Of a stretch of 64,000 bases of DNA, positions 1-8,051 are shown one piece after another; the stretch's first letter is position 1; the number at the start of each line of letters is the position of its first letter. The notes beneath the pieces were generated by a model. That model ran no database searches. It worked only from the letters and a program-made list of their open reading frames with translations, and had not been told where the DNA came from. Source of the DNA: Campylobacter ureolyticus ACS-301-V-Sch3b. GTDB lineage: Bacteria > Campylobacterota > Campylobacteria > Campylobacterales > Campylobacteraceae. The stretch covers positions 195,667 through 259,666 of the forward strand of contig NZ_KE340327.1 of the NCBI RefSeq assembly GCF_000413435.1, given 5' to 3'. A program made the translations under genes and the position numbers.

Positions 1-1143
1 ACCTTTTGTCTCAAGCGTGATAGTAATAACCGCATCACCATAATCAATCTGAGTTGAGAATCTATCATAATCAATCTTAACAATATTTGCATTTGCACTT
101 TTTAAAGCTAAAGTAAGCCCCATCAAAGCACCAGGCTTATCAACAAGTGTAACACTGACTGCCATCTTTCTATGAGACTTTATAAGACCTTTTTCAATTA
201 TTATGTTAAGCATTTGAACATCAATGTTTCCACCACTTAAAATAATACCGATTTTTGAATTTTTAGGATATTTAAATTTAGAACTCATTAACGCTGCAAC
301 TCCAACTGCTCCAGCACCCTCAACAACTATTTTTTGGCTTTCAAGTAAAAATAAAATCGCATTTGCTATCTCTTCATCATCAACTTGAACAAACTCATCA
401 ACATTTTCTAAAATATGTCTTAATGTAATAGGACTTGCATCCCTAACGCTTATGCCATCGGCAATTGTTTTTACGCTTTTTGAATTTACTACCTTTTTAG
501 CATTAAAGCTATTAAACATAGCAGGAGCACCTTTTGCACCAACTGCAATTATTTTAATATTTGGGTTAATTTGTTTTGCACAACTTGCCACTCCACTTAT
601 TAGCCCACCTCCACCAACAGGAGCTACTATATAGTCTAAATCAGGCACCGCATCAAGCATCTCAAGAGCAGTTGTACCTTGCCCTGCTTGAACAAAAACA
701 TTATCAAAAGGATGAACAAAAGTTAAAGAGTGCTCTTTTGCATATTCATTTGCATATTCATACGCTTCATCAAAATTATCACCTTTTAAAATAACTTCCG
801 CACCTAAAGCCTTTGTGCCACTTACTTTTAAAAGAGGTGTTGCTTCTGGCATAACGATAACTGCACGAATTCCAAACTCTCTTGCGCTAATTGCAACGCC
901 TTGAGCGTGATTTCCAGCACTTGCAGCAATTACACCTTTTGCTTTTTCTTCTTGGCTTAAATTTGAAATCATATTATAAGCACCGCGAATTTTATAAGCA
1001 CCTGTTTTTTGTAAATTTTCTTCTTTTAGATAAACATTAGCGTTATAATTTTTGCTAAGCTTGTTAGAAACAGCAAATGGAGTCTCATCTACAAATCCTG
1101 ATATTGTTCGTTTTGCTTGGATTATTTTATTTAAATCAACCAT
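1..1143 (-). CDS. ilvA: Threonine ammonia-lyase (threonine deaminase), C-terminus cut by window edge
   Basis: PLP enzyme that deaminates threonine to 2-oxobutanoate, the first step towards isoleucine. Translated from the minus strand, the frame runs 381 codons from ATG at 1143 without a stop, so the C-terminus lies outside the window. The PLP lysine sits in KTGAYKIRGA (Lys51), SAGNHAQG follows, and the PLP-phosphate glycine loop VGGGGL is near residue 180. After about residue 325 comes an ACT-like regulatory segment (VSVTLVDKPGALMGL). This single-ACT architecture of about 400 residues resembles the short IlvA/TdcB type rather than the long two-ACT IlvA of E. coli. An AAGGAA ribosome site precedes the ATG. 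The ilvB-ilvH genes lie at 28.5-30.7 kb, so the pathway is split in this chromosome. Confidence 0.94.
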   Translation of the reverse strand, partial: MVDLNKIIQAKRTISGFVDETPFAVSNKLSKNYNANVYLKEENLQKTGAYKIRGAYNMISNLSQEEKAKGVIAASAGNHAQGVAISAREFGIRAVIVMPEATPLLKVSGTKALGAEVILKGDNFDEAYEYANEYAKEHSLTFVHPFDNVFVQAGQGTTALEMLDAVPDLDYIVAPVGGGGLISGVASCAKQINPNIKIIAVGAKGAPAMFNSFNAKKVVNSKSVKTIADGISVRDASPITLRHILENVDEFVQVDDEEIANAILFLLESQKIVVEGAGAVGVAALMSSKFKYPKNSKIGIILSGGNIDVQMLNIIIEKGLIKSHRKMAVSVTLVDKPGALMGLTLALKSANANIVKIDYDRFSTQIDYGDAVITITLETKG

Positions 1144-1218
1144 AAAATTCCTTGTTTTAGACTTTAAAAGTTTTATTATATCAAAATTTGCATTTTAAAG
1201 TGTAAAACTTATCTTATT

Positions 1219-1536
1219 CTAGGCTCTTAGCATTTTTGTTGCTATTTCTATCATCTCAATGGCGCTTTCTCTATAGTCAATCATCATATTATAAATTTCA
1301 TCTTCGCTTAAAACTGCTCTTTTTAGATCTGTTGGGATATCCCCTTTTCTATCGGCTTCTAGGTCATCGTTTCTTTGCTTACCGTAGTAATAGTCCATAA
1401 GCTTTTGATACTCTTTTAAAGACTTTTTTAATGTTTTTAAAAGCTTGTTTAATTTCTCTAAAGTATCTATTTGAAACTCTAAATTTTTCTCAAAGACAGT
1501 TATATGAGCGAATTTTTCCTCATTTGAAATTTTCAT
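1219..1536 (-). CDS. DUF4298 family small protein
   Basis: A 105-residue cytosolic protein, mostly charged helix. The family signature is visible: a leucine-rich helix, then KLMDYYYGKQRNDDLEAD, then DIPTDLKRAVLSEDEIYNM, then a final helix ending in ATKMLRA. That order of DYY..., DLEAD, P-DLKR-VLSED and a C-terminal helix is what I recall for DUF4298, a family without assigned function common in Firmicutes and found sporadically in Campylobacter. An AAGGAT site lies 5 bases before the ATG. It stands alone between ilvA and the accessory island. Its presence in the island's edge region leaves open whether it belongs to the backbone or to the import. Confidence 0.83.
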   Translation of the reverse strand: MKISNEEKFAHITVFEKNLEFQIDTLEKLNKLLKTLKKSLKEYQKLMDYYYGKQRNDDLEADRKGDIPTDLKRAVLSEDEIYNMMIDYRESAIEMIEIATKMLRA

Positions 1537-1561
1537 TTTTTATCCTTTATATTTTAAATGT

Positions 1562-1620
1562 AGCAATTTTATTGCTTGTTATTAAGCAATCAAATGACTT
1601 GTAACCTTTTTTTAAGTCAT
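1562..1620. other. Cluster of overlapping hairpins at the island edge
   Basis: In the 216-base gap between the DUF4298 gene and the specificity gene three short stems can form. AGCAAT/ATTGCT (1562-1577) competes with ATTGCTT/AAGCAAT (1571-1590, loop of 6). A separate ATGACTT/AAGTCAT stem (1594-1620) carries a T7 run in its loop. The outer gene on the minus strand is the specificity subunit, so these could end its transcript, but none is followed by a clear T run on that strand. The rest of the gap is plain AT-rich sequence. Confidence 0.4.
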
Positions 1621-1752
1621 ATTTTTCTTTATTGTATTTACTTTTTTAGAAACTATTTTTTTAATATTATAATTGTTTAATGTTTTTTCTTGTCATAAAA
1701 TTCCCTTCTTAAAACACAAAGAACTAGATTTTTATTTACAATCATCTTTGTT

Positions 1753-2820
1753 TTAAATATAATAAATTTTTTTATTACATTTTATTTTTAAATTTTCAAT
1801 ACACTTATCCATGTAATCCCAATCAGGAGTTTTTTCATTTTTTACTGGAAGTAATATAGAAAAATCTTTTTTAATGTGCCTATTTAATTCATTTTCAAAA
1901 GCTTTATAATATAATTGTGATTCCTTAAAAATCATAGTTGCTATGAACATCTTACAATTAAATGAAATATTGCTTTTAGCTCTCAATACACTTACATTTT
2001 GACTTGTATAAAAGGGTTCTTTTTGTATAAAACAAGAGCCTAAATAATGCCCCCCAAGAGCTAGTGTCATATCACCTGCTTCATAGGGATCTAAATTTAC
2101 AATCCTGTCAACCTTTGCAGCAATGCCATTGTTTAGATTAGATCTTCCTACAAAGTTAATAGTTGGTCTTATTTCCGTCATATTTTTCTTATCTAATTTA
2201 TTTCCCGAAAATATTTCGAACAAGTTTTCATCATACAAATTAAATCTTCTAAACTTTTCTATATCAATTTTTATAGGCTCAGCTCTATTTAAATAGCTTG
2301 TAAGATTGCTTGTACTCTCTATCTCTCTCGTTTCAAGCCTTTTTATAAAACTTTCCATATAATCCCAATTTAATTCTCCATTTTTATCAATTGGTAATTT
2401 TACTTTAAGTTTTAAAGCATCGGCTCGTGCAAATTTGTTTACATAATCATAATTCATTAAAGAAGCTTTCTTCTTAAATATTGCTGTAAAAAATAATAAA
2501 CTATATCTATTCCACTTTTCTATATTGGAAATTGGTTTTACTACTTGAACATGAGAATATCCTACAAAATCATTTGGTTGATAAAAAATGCTATCCGATG
2601 TTGTTGTATCACTAAATGTTATTACATTACCCTTTTCAGTGAGTTCGTAGTTAGTATAACCACCTATACCATTATTAAAACTAGAATTTACTATTACTGG
2701 ATTCTCACCTTCATCTTGCATTAAATCTTTATTTGTCAATCGATGATATTTTGTAGGATTTATAGTAAATAATTCCTTAATTTCAAATTCTTTCCATTCA
2801 GTTATGTCAATTTTTTTCAT
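1753..2820 (-). CDS. Specificity (S) subunit of a BcgI-like restriction-modification system
   Basis: DNA target-recognition subunit, about 355 residues. It has two similar halves, each a target-recognition domain followed by a conserved stretch: LPIDKNGELNWDYMESFIKR near residue 150 and LPVKNEKTPDWDYMDKCIEN near the C-terminus. This LP...DWDYM duplication is typical of S subunits that pair with fused nuclease-methylase subunits such as BcgI (type IIB) and of type I HsdS. I chose ATG at 2820 because AGGTGG lies 5 bases upstream; an in-frame GTG 9 bases earlier overlaps that site. The gene follows the nuclease-methylase gene directly. If the frameshift there is corrected, the two would overlap by 14 bases. 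The recognition sequence cannot be read from the protein. Confidence 0.88.
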   Translation of the reverse strand: MKKIDITEWKEFEIKELFTINPTKYHRLTNKDLMQDEGENPVIVNSSFNNGIGGYTNYELTEKGNVITFSDTTTSDSIFYQPNDFVGYSHVQVVKPISNIEKWNRYSLLFFTAIFKKKASLMNYDYVNKFARADALKLKVKLPIDKNGELNWDYMESFIKRLETREIESTSNLTSYLNRAEPIKIDIEKFRRFNLYDENLFEIFSGNKLDKKNMTEIRPTINFVGRSNLNNGIAAKVDRIVNLDPYEAGDMTLALGGHYLGSCFIQKEPFYTSQNVSVLRAKSNISFNCKMFIATMIFKESQLYYKAFENELNRHIKKDFSILLPVKNEKTPDWDYMDKCIENLKIKCNKKIYYI

Positions 2821-2907
2821 TATTTCCACCTATATCTAACATGAGTTTTCCATCTTTATATTCTGATTTATACAAAACTTGATTTAAAAGTTTTTCATTA
2901 AATTCTT

Positions 2908-4590
2908 TTACATCAATTTTTTTTCAAAAAGTATAAAATCTATAATGGTTTTTTTAAAATCTTCTTCATATATTTCAAAAGGTTTCTGTGGTTTTTGATA
3001 TGACAAATATTCTTTTGAATCTATCCATTGATGTGTATTATATTTTGTATCTACTTTTGTTCTTGCAACTCCTAACCAATATTTTTCTATTTCTTGCCAC
3101 TTATTTTTTATATCATGCCTACCTTGATTTTTAACCCTTTCAAGTCCATCATCTTCCATATAGCAAGCAAATATTTTTTTATCTTTTTGTGGTTTTCCAG
3201 TTTCAAAAACAAATACACTTGTTGTTACTCCAGCATCAAAAAGTTTTTCTGGTAATTTTATAATCATATCAAGTGTATGTCTTTTTAATAATGATTGCAT
3301 TTTATCTTTTTCTAGTTTTTTATCTGGTAATATAAATGCACACTTTGTACCAGTAGGAACATTGTCTAGTACATTTGTAACTATTTTTTTACAACCGTAT
3401 TTTTTCTCGTATGGAGGATTCATCAATACTTTAGTAATATTTTTAGATTTGATCCATTTGCAAGCTTCCTTTTCTCTTGTATCATATTGCTCCAAATTAG
3501 TCTTACCATCTTTGTGAATAAGCATATTGGCACAAGCTAGGGCAAAAATTTCTCTGTCAAACTCGATACCATAAAGCTTATTTTGTTTTATATCTTCTGC
3601 TTCTTTTGTATTAACACCTCCAACCTCTTTTATCATATTTGCCATTGCTTTTACTAAAAACGCTCCGCTGCCGCAGGTGGCGTCAAGTAGGCGGTCATTG
3701 TAGGTTATCTCTAGTAAATCATACATAAATGAAGTAATATGCTCAGGGGTAAATACTTGACCACTTTCGGACTTTTTCTTGTATCTATTAAATTCATTAA
3801 AGAAAATACCCATTACATCTTCGCCGTTCCAGTTATCTGAGTTTATGGACTCTGCAATTTCAATAATACAATCAATAAATGTATTGATATCTTCTTGATT
3901 TTCTACAATGTTCATTTTTATTTCGCTATACACCTCAAGTAAAATATCTATTTTAAGATTTTGTTTTCTATGGTCTTGAAGTGATTTTGCCAGAGTGTCA
4001 TATATTTTGTTCCTAAATGGTTCATAGCCATTATCTTTAATTGCTTCAAGATTGCCACCAAATCTTTCTACTACTAAGGCTGAAGCTGTAAATATCATTC
4101 TGTGATATAAATTTTTAATTCCAAATTTAAAATGTAGTAAATCATTTATTCTTTTTGTTAAGGTGAAAATTTTGTTTTTGTCTATGTAGTTTTCTTTAAA
4201 TAAATCAATATAGTATTGCTTATTTTGAAGTTTATTAGCTACTCTTATAAGTTCCTTGTTTTTATATATAGCAATTTCCTTACCATTGTACAAAATACCA
4301 ATAGTTTTTTTATACTTGCTTGAAATTATATCTATATTTTTCATAAGTTCATCAATAAAAGCCTGTTTGTTGATATCTTTTTCTTCTGACTTTGTTTCAA
4401 GAATTATTGCAACATCATTCATATTTTTAGGTAAATACCAACCATCTGGCTTATCTGAATATCCCTTAAAGCCTAATTGATTAAAAGTAGTTATTTGACC
4501 GGTACCTTGGTTAATGTTTTCTTCAACATCACCAAAGCCTAGTACTTCTTTTGCATAACCTCTAACCTGGTCTTCTGTCTTTAAACTCAT
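2908..4590 (-). CDS. BcgI-like fused restriction nuclease and N6-adenine methylase, C-terminus frameshifted at an A8 tract
   Basis: A single-chain restriction and modification subunit, 560 residues. The N-terminal PD-(D/E)xK-type nuclease shows PDG at 48-50 and the ETK motif at 65-67. A helical linker follows, then the N6-methylase with SAM motif DATCGSGAF (303-311) and catalytic NPPY (391-394). BcgI A has the same order and works with a separate S subunit, here just downstream. The frame ends early in KKLM after a run of eight A (2917-2924 on the plus strand). One extra A gives 36 further residues (starting IDVKEFNEKLL) that end at 2807 and overlap the S gene start, as expected in an operon. 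So this copy probably lacks its last 36 residues, or the tract is slippery or phase-variable. The start overlaps the upstream regulator by ATGA. Confidence 0.88.
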   Translation of the reverse strand: MSLKTEDQVRGYAKEVLGFGDVEENINQGTGQITTFNQLGFKGYSDKPDGWYLPKNMNDVAIILETKSEEKDINKQAFIDELMKNIDIISSKYKKTIGILYNGKEIAIYKNKELIRVANKLQNKQYYIDLFKENYIDKNKIFTLTKRINDLLHFKFGIKNLYHRMIFTASALVVERFGGNLEAIKDNGYEPFRNKIYDTLAKSLQDHRKQNLKIDILLEVYSEIKMNIVENQEDINTFIDCIIEIAESINSDNWNGEDVMGIFFNEFNRYKKKSESGQVFTPEHITSFMYDLLEITYNDRLLDATCGSGAFLVKAMANMIKEVGGVNTKEAEDIKQNKLYGIEFDREIFALACANMLIHKDGKTNLEQYDTREKEACKWIKSKNITKVLMNPPYEKKYGCKKIVTNVLDNVPTGTKCAFILPDKKLEKDKMQSLLKRHTLDMIIKLPEKLFDAGVTTSVFVFETGKPQKDKKIFACYMEDDGLERVKNQGRHDIKNKWQEIEKYWLGVARTKVDTKYNTHQWIDSKEYLSYQKPQKPFEIYEEDFKKTIIDFILFEKKLM

Positions 4591-4812
4591 TTCCTAATCC
4601 TCGTTACTAAAATCATTTCAAAACTAATTGTATCATTAGGAGTAAAAGATAAAGCTTTGCACATTTTTTTTAAATTTTTAAATATAATAGACTTATCTTT
4701 ACTCATTTGTGCCACCATAAACATCTGCTGTAAGCCCTGCATAGCTATTACATCTGTTTTATTTAAATTTTTTTACTGATTGCAACCACAAGAGTTTATA
4801 TCTAAATGCCAC
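4587..4812 (-). pseudogene. Broken XRE-family (HTH_26-like) regulator ahead of the restriction-modification genes
   Basis: Two overlapping minus-strand frames together read as a small helix-turn-helix protein of about 73 residues. The first part, from GTG at 4812, reads VAFRYKLLWLQSVKK and stops. The second continues as LNKTDVIAMQGLQQM, then SKD..., then LKKMCKALSFTPNDTISFE. The layout (SYKKLW..., NKTDL..., KICKAL...DDI) matches the short XRE regulators common in Firmicutes. The frames are separated by an A7 tract (4768-4774); A6 would join them. A strong AAGAGGAG site lies before the GTG, and the stop overlaps the nuclease-methylase start (ATGA). By position it could be a control protein for the restriction operon, now disrupted. 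A downstream ATG at 4742 could still give a 51-residue product without the DNA-binding N-terminus. Confidence 0.66.
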
Positions 4813-4822
4813 AATACTCCTC

Positions 4823-4848
4823 TTTTTTATTTTTTTATTTTTTTATTT
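4823..4848 (-). repeat. Three-copy 8-base A-tract repeat in the leader of the restriction operon
   Basis: On the plus strand the sequence reads T6-A-T7-A-T7-A-T3, a tract with an exact 8-base period between the -10 box and the ribosome site of the broken regulator. Short repeats of this type can change length by slippage, and A-tracts of near-helical spacing bend DNA. Whether it affects expression is not known. Confidence 0.6.
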
Positions 4849-4858
4849 AATTTGCTTA

Positions 4859-4864
4859 ATTATA
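4859..4864 (-). promoter_or_regulatory. Probable -10 box for the restriction-modification operon
   Basis: TATAAT on the minus strand, about 47 bases before the GTG of the regulator frame and just upstream of the A-tract repeat. No -35 box is evident, as is usual in Campylobacter. It is the only consensus -10 in this gap. Confidence 0.45.
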
Positions 4865-4966
4865 GCAAAAACACTATATTAAATCTTTTAAGTTTTTTAC
4901 ATGCCTTTATTCATCTTTATAAAAGATAAAATGTCTATAAAGATATAAAAAATACAAAATTTAAAT

Positions 4967-5285
4967 TTACTTCTTTTGTATAAATACTATACTCTTCACG
5001 TGATCTTCTTTGTCCAAACTTAGATTAATGTCATACTCTATAAGCAGAAACCTGAAAAGGACAGATTTTATTAAATATCTTTTTCTGTTTTCTTGCCATA
5101 AATTTTAATTTCCTCTATCAATTCATTAAGTAATATCTTCTTGTCGGTATCTTAAATGACTATATGAATGATATTAAAATTAAAAAAAATCTTATAGATG
5201 CTATCAGAGATTATTTTTTCTTCAAAGATTGCCTCTTGTTCTGCATATTCTAACTGGTCATAGCATCAAGTCTAAGATTTAAATA
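4967..5285 (-). pseudogene. Decayed C-terminus of a large serine recombinase (mobile-element integrase)
   Basis: The minus strand carries pieces of one protein in shifting frames. In order they read LRLDAMT, then EYAEQEAIFEEK...SDSIYKI, an in-frame stop, DTDKKILLNELIEEIKIYGK, a frameshift, and SLDKEDHVKSIVFIQKK with a stop at 4967. The order 'DK-ILLNELIEEI-IYG', then 'FRF', then 'SLDKEDHVKSIV' matches the C-terminal domain of large serine recombinases (TnpX type, DUF4368-like) of Clostridia-type conjugative transposons. The catalytic N-terminal domain is gone. It lies between the restriction operon and the methyltransferase cassette and explains most of the otherwise empty 4813-5491 gap. It suggests a Gram-positive mobile-element origin for the island. 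Confidence 0.68.
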
Positions 5286-5374
5286 AGAAATTTAACTTAT
5301 CTAGGACTACCATGAGGAAATATATTAATTCAGAAGTGCTCAAATTTTAAGTATTATAAAATTTTATAGGTTTT

Positions 5375-5405
5375 AATAAAAAAGAACGCCCTTATACAAG
5401 AGCAT
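5375..5405 (-). terminator. Rho-independent terminator after the cytosine methyltransferase
   Basis: On the minus strand GCTCTT-GTAT-AAGGGC forms a 6-bp stem (one G-U pair, 5388-5403), followed by GTTCTTTTTTATT. It lies about 90 bases past the methyltransferase stop and would end the cassette's transcript before the recombinase remnant. Confidence 0.6.
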
Positions 5406-5491
5406 TATTCAAATAAAGAGCTATCTTTTGAACTTGGTGAGTATTGAAAAAACATGAAAATTATTATAAGAATGAGGTGGGGAGGTAGACT

Positions 5492-6733
5492 CTAATCAAT
5501 TTCTAAAGTCTTTAAAATTGTATTTGCTAAATTTTTTGATAACTTTGGTGGCACAGCATTGCCAATTTGAATAAAAGCAGATGTCCTAGAAGATTCGAAA
5601 TAATAACTATCTGGAAACCCTTGTATTCTCGCTGCCTCTCTTACACTTATTGATCTGTTTTGAGAGCTATCTGGATGTATATAGTAATGCCCATCTTTTG
5701 AAATATGAGCGACAACTGTATGTGAGACTGAGTTACCTTCTATAGCTTTATATCTGTCCAAAAATGATTTAGTATTAGTATGAGTAATTAATTCTTCTGG
5801 CAATTCATTATATTTTAGATTTAATCCTTGCTTCTTAGCGTCCGAAACTAATTTGTAAATTTTTAAATCATTCTCATTGTTTGACCTACTAATATGCTGT
5901 GTTAATACATCCGTCAAAATATCTCGATATTCTTGAGAGGCTTCAGATTCATCAATAGATTTCGAATATTCACTCTTAAACTCACCCGCTTTTAAGTTCG
6001 GCAAATCAGAAAATAATTCTTTTATTGTTGGTGCCTTAGACTGATAAGTTTTTAATATCTCAAAGAAATTTTTCTTTACTTCAATATCTTTTCTAAAACC
6101 TACTAAAAACAGCCTCTCTCTTCTTTGACAGACTCCATAATCTTCAGCATTTATAATTTCATATCTAACTTCATAACCAGCAGAATCAAATGCTTCTATA
6201 ATTATTGGTAGCAAAGGATTATCTTTATAATCTTTAAACGAAAGTAATCCTTTGACATTTTCAAACACAAAGAACTTTGGTTTATACTTCTCTAAAAACT
6301 GAACATAATATTCATATAAATAAATTCTTTCATCTGTTTCTTTTTTGTGTTTATTATTAAACCTACCAATTGTAGAATAAGCTTGACATGGAGGTCCACC
6401 AATTATGCCATCTAAATGTTCTCCGTTGAGCCTTTTATCAATAAAAGCAAAAACATCTAAAATAGTTTCTTCATTAATCTCTAAGTTCAACACATCTTCT
6501 AAAATATAGCCTGGGATGACTTCCATGAGCTCTTGAAAATTTATTTCTTTTCTAAGATATTTGTTATATAACTCTAAATTGTTAAGTTCCTTTAAATAAT
6601 AATAGATGTTTCTTAGCTTAAGAGTTAAGCATGCCGATGCTTCTTTTTCAATATGACAAATAAACTGGAATTCATCTATTCTAAATCCCTCACTTAATCC
6701 TCCTCCACCTGAAAAAATATCAATGATTTTCAT
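5492..6733 (-). CDS. DNA (cytosine-5-)-methyltransferase
   Basis: Transfers a methyl group from SAM to C5 of cytosine in DNA; about 413 residues. All diagnostic motifs are present: motif I DIFSGGGGLSEGF near the start, motif IV GGPPCQAYSTIG with catalytic Cys at residue 116, ENV in motif VI, RRERLFLVGF in motif VIII, and the C-terminal VREAARIQGFP and QIGNAVPP. I chose ATG at 6733: a strong AAAGGAGGT site, more Gram-positive than Campylobacter in style, lies 6 bases upstream. A TTG 6 bases earlier overlaps it. It is the last gene of the cassette with the ATPase/kinase and response regulator, 34 bases after the regulator gene. No cognate endonuclease gene is next to it, so it may be the self-marking part of that cassette or a solitary methyltransferase. 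Confidence 0.95.
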   Translation of the reverse strand: MKIIDIFSGGGGLSEGFRIDEFQFICHIEKEASACLTLKLRNIYYYLKELNNLELYNKYLRKEINFQELMEVIPGYILEDVLNLEINEETILDVFAFIDKRLNGEHLDGIIGGPPCQAYSTIGRFNNKHKKETDERIYLYEYYVQFLEKYKPKFFVFENVKGLLSFKDYKDNPLLPIIIEAFDSAGYEVRYEIINAEDYGVCQRRERLFLVGFRKDIEVKKNFFEILKTYQSKAPTIKELFSDLPNLKAGEFKSEYSKSIDESEASQEYRDILTDVLTQHISRSNNENDLKIYKLVSDAKKQGLNLKYNELPEELITHTNTKSFLDRYKAIEGNSVSHTVVAHISKDGHYYIHPDSSQNRSISVREAARIQGFPDSYYFESSRTSAFIQIGNAVPPKLSKNLANTILKTLEID

Positions 6734-6767
6734 TGTCAACCTCCTTTCTAAATATATATAATATTAA

Positions 6768-8048
6768 TTAGTCTGCCAATAGTTTGTTTAAGATACTCTC
6801 TGTGTTAAATGATGGTTGTCCCTTCCTATGATAATAAGAACTAAATCTTGCAATTATATCTCTTTTAAAAACGTCTGTAATAACTCCTAATTTTTTTAAA
6901 TTTCTATCCTTAAACTGATTCTTTTCATAATCATATTCTAAAGTTATTAACGAACGAAAATCAATAAATCCGCCCTCAAAAAAACTAACTTTAGGTAAGA
7001 AATGATACCTCATAGATTTTTGATCAGAATTTCTTGACCATTGTGCAATCTTATTTTTATTATTATTAGATATTACATTCCCATCTTTATTTAAGCACTT
7101 TTCTAATATATCACTAAAGTCTTGAACTTCATCATACTTTTTAATTTTAGCAAAAAGAATTTCTTTTGTTTTTGAATTTGCCAAGTCACACGCTGGTGTC
7201 AATACTAAAAACTTTTGTTTATTGTCACAATCTTCATATATATCGCAACTACACACCTGAGTAATAGGGTTTGGGAACATATACATTTCGATAGGTTCGA
7301 CATCTAAATATTTTTCATTGAACATAAATTTGTTACTTAACCAACTAGAGATATAGCGAATCAATACAACTTCTTGCGTTTCTTTATTCAGTGCCATTAA
7401 TTCTTCTTTTTTATTAGTGAAGCACTCTGGTATAATTTTCCAAAAAAATTCTTTTATATTATTATTAACTTTACCTCTAGAACCTAGTAAACGGAAAATA
7501 GAGTCTTCATAGTAGTTAATTAATTCATTTATTACATCTTCAAAAGAGCTTTCATCTTTTGACTGAACTTTTATAATATTTGTATTAACATCGTCACTAA
7601 TTTTTTGGCTAAAACCAGTTCTAACAATAATTGGAATAATTTCTCTATCAATAATATTCTTTAATAAAATATTACCTGATATTTGCTCATCGTCTTTACC
7701 TGTATCTTTTTGCGGTACCAACATTAAATCTACTATGACAGCCTCAAAATTATTCTGAAACAGTGCAATGGCAGCTTCTTCAGGTGTTGTGGCAACTTCA
7801 AAAGAAATTTCAATTTTATTTAATATATCAAATTCATCACTTATTTTTCCATCTTCTTGTAGTATTTTATATATCTCTTCTTTGTTTTCTAGCATCATCA
7901 ACCTAGAAATATATTTTTGATCCTCGATAACACATTTATTTTTAAGTTCTTCTATAAATAACTTTTTATTATAATTATCAATAGTTTCCTGCAATTGTTC
8001 TCTTTGTTCGGAATCATCATCTACCAGTAATATCTTAAAATTGTCCAT
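6768..8048 (-). CDS. Divergent response regulator with uncharacterised C-terminal domain, linked to GHKL kinase and DNA methyltransferase
   Basis: A 426-residue cytosolic protein. The first 180 residues form a receiver-like domain: acidic patch LLVDDD (D10-D12), probable phospho-acceptor Asp107 in AVIVDLMLVP, conserved Thr144 in VRTGF and a Lys near 160-164. An unusually long, charged insert of about 70 residues separates the first helix from the second strand. The rest (about 190-426) is not a DNA-binding output domain I recognise. It has VCSCDIYEDC, FLVLTPACDLA (near 275-285) and FFEGGFIDFRSLITL. I recall similar TP-CDL-containing receivers beside GHKL/MORC-type ATPases in conflict-system islands (possibly the Response_reg_2 group). 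It starts 3 bases after the kinase stop, so the two are translationally coupled and are probably partners. The output activity is unknown. Confidence 0.75.
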   Translation of the reverse strand: MDNFKILLVDDDSEQREQLQETIDNYNKKLFIEELKNKCVIEDQKYISRLMMLENKEEIYKILQEDGKISDEFDILNKIEISFEVATTPEEAAIALFQNNFEAVIVDLMLVPQKDTGKDDEQISGNILLKNIIDREIIPIIVRTGFSQKISDDVNTNIIKVQSKDESSFEDVINELINYYEDSIFRLLGSRGKVNNNIKEFFWKIIPECFTNKKEELMALNKETQEVVLIRYISSWLSNKFMFNEKYLDVEPIEMYMFPNPITQVCSCDIYEDCDNKQKFLVLTPACDLANSKTKEILFAKIKKYDEVQDFSDILEKCLNKDGNVISNNNKNKIAQWSRNSDQKSMRYHFLPKVSFFEGGFIDFRSLITLEYDYEKNQFKDRNLKKLGVITDVFKRDIIARFSSYYHRKGQPSFNTESILNKLLAD

Positions 8049-8051
8049 ATC

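Noticed and set aside
1667..1696. Minus-strand micro-ORF (MTRKNIKQL) with a good AAGGGAA site in the gap past the S gene
   Set aside because: Only nine codons, no recognisable family and no conservation evidence; may be a chance start or a relic.
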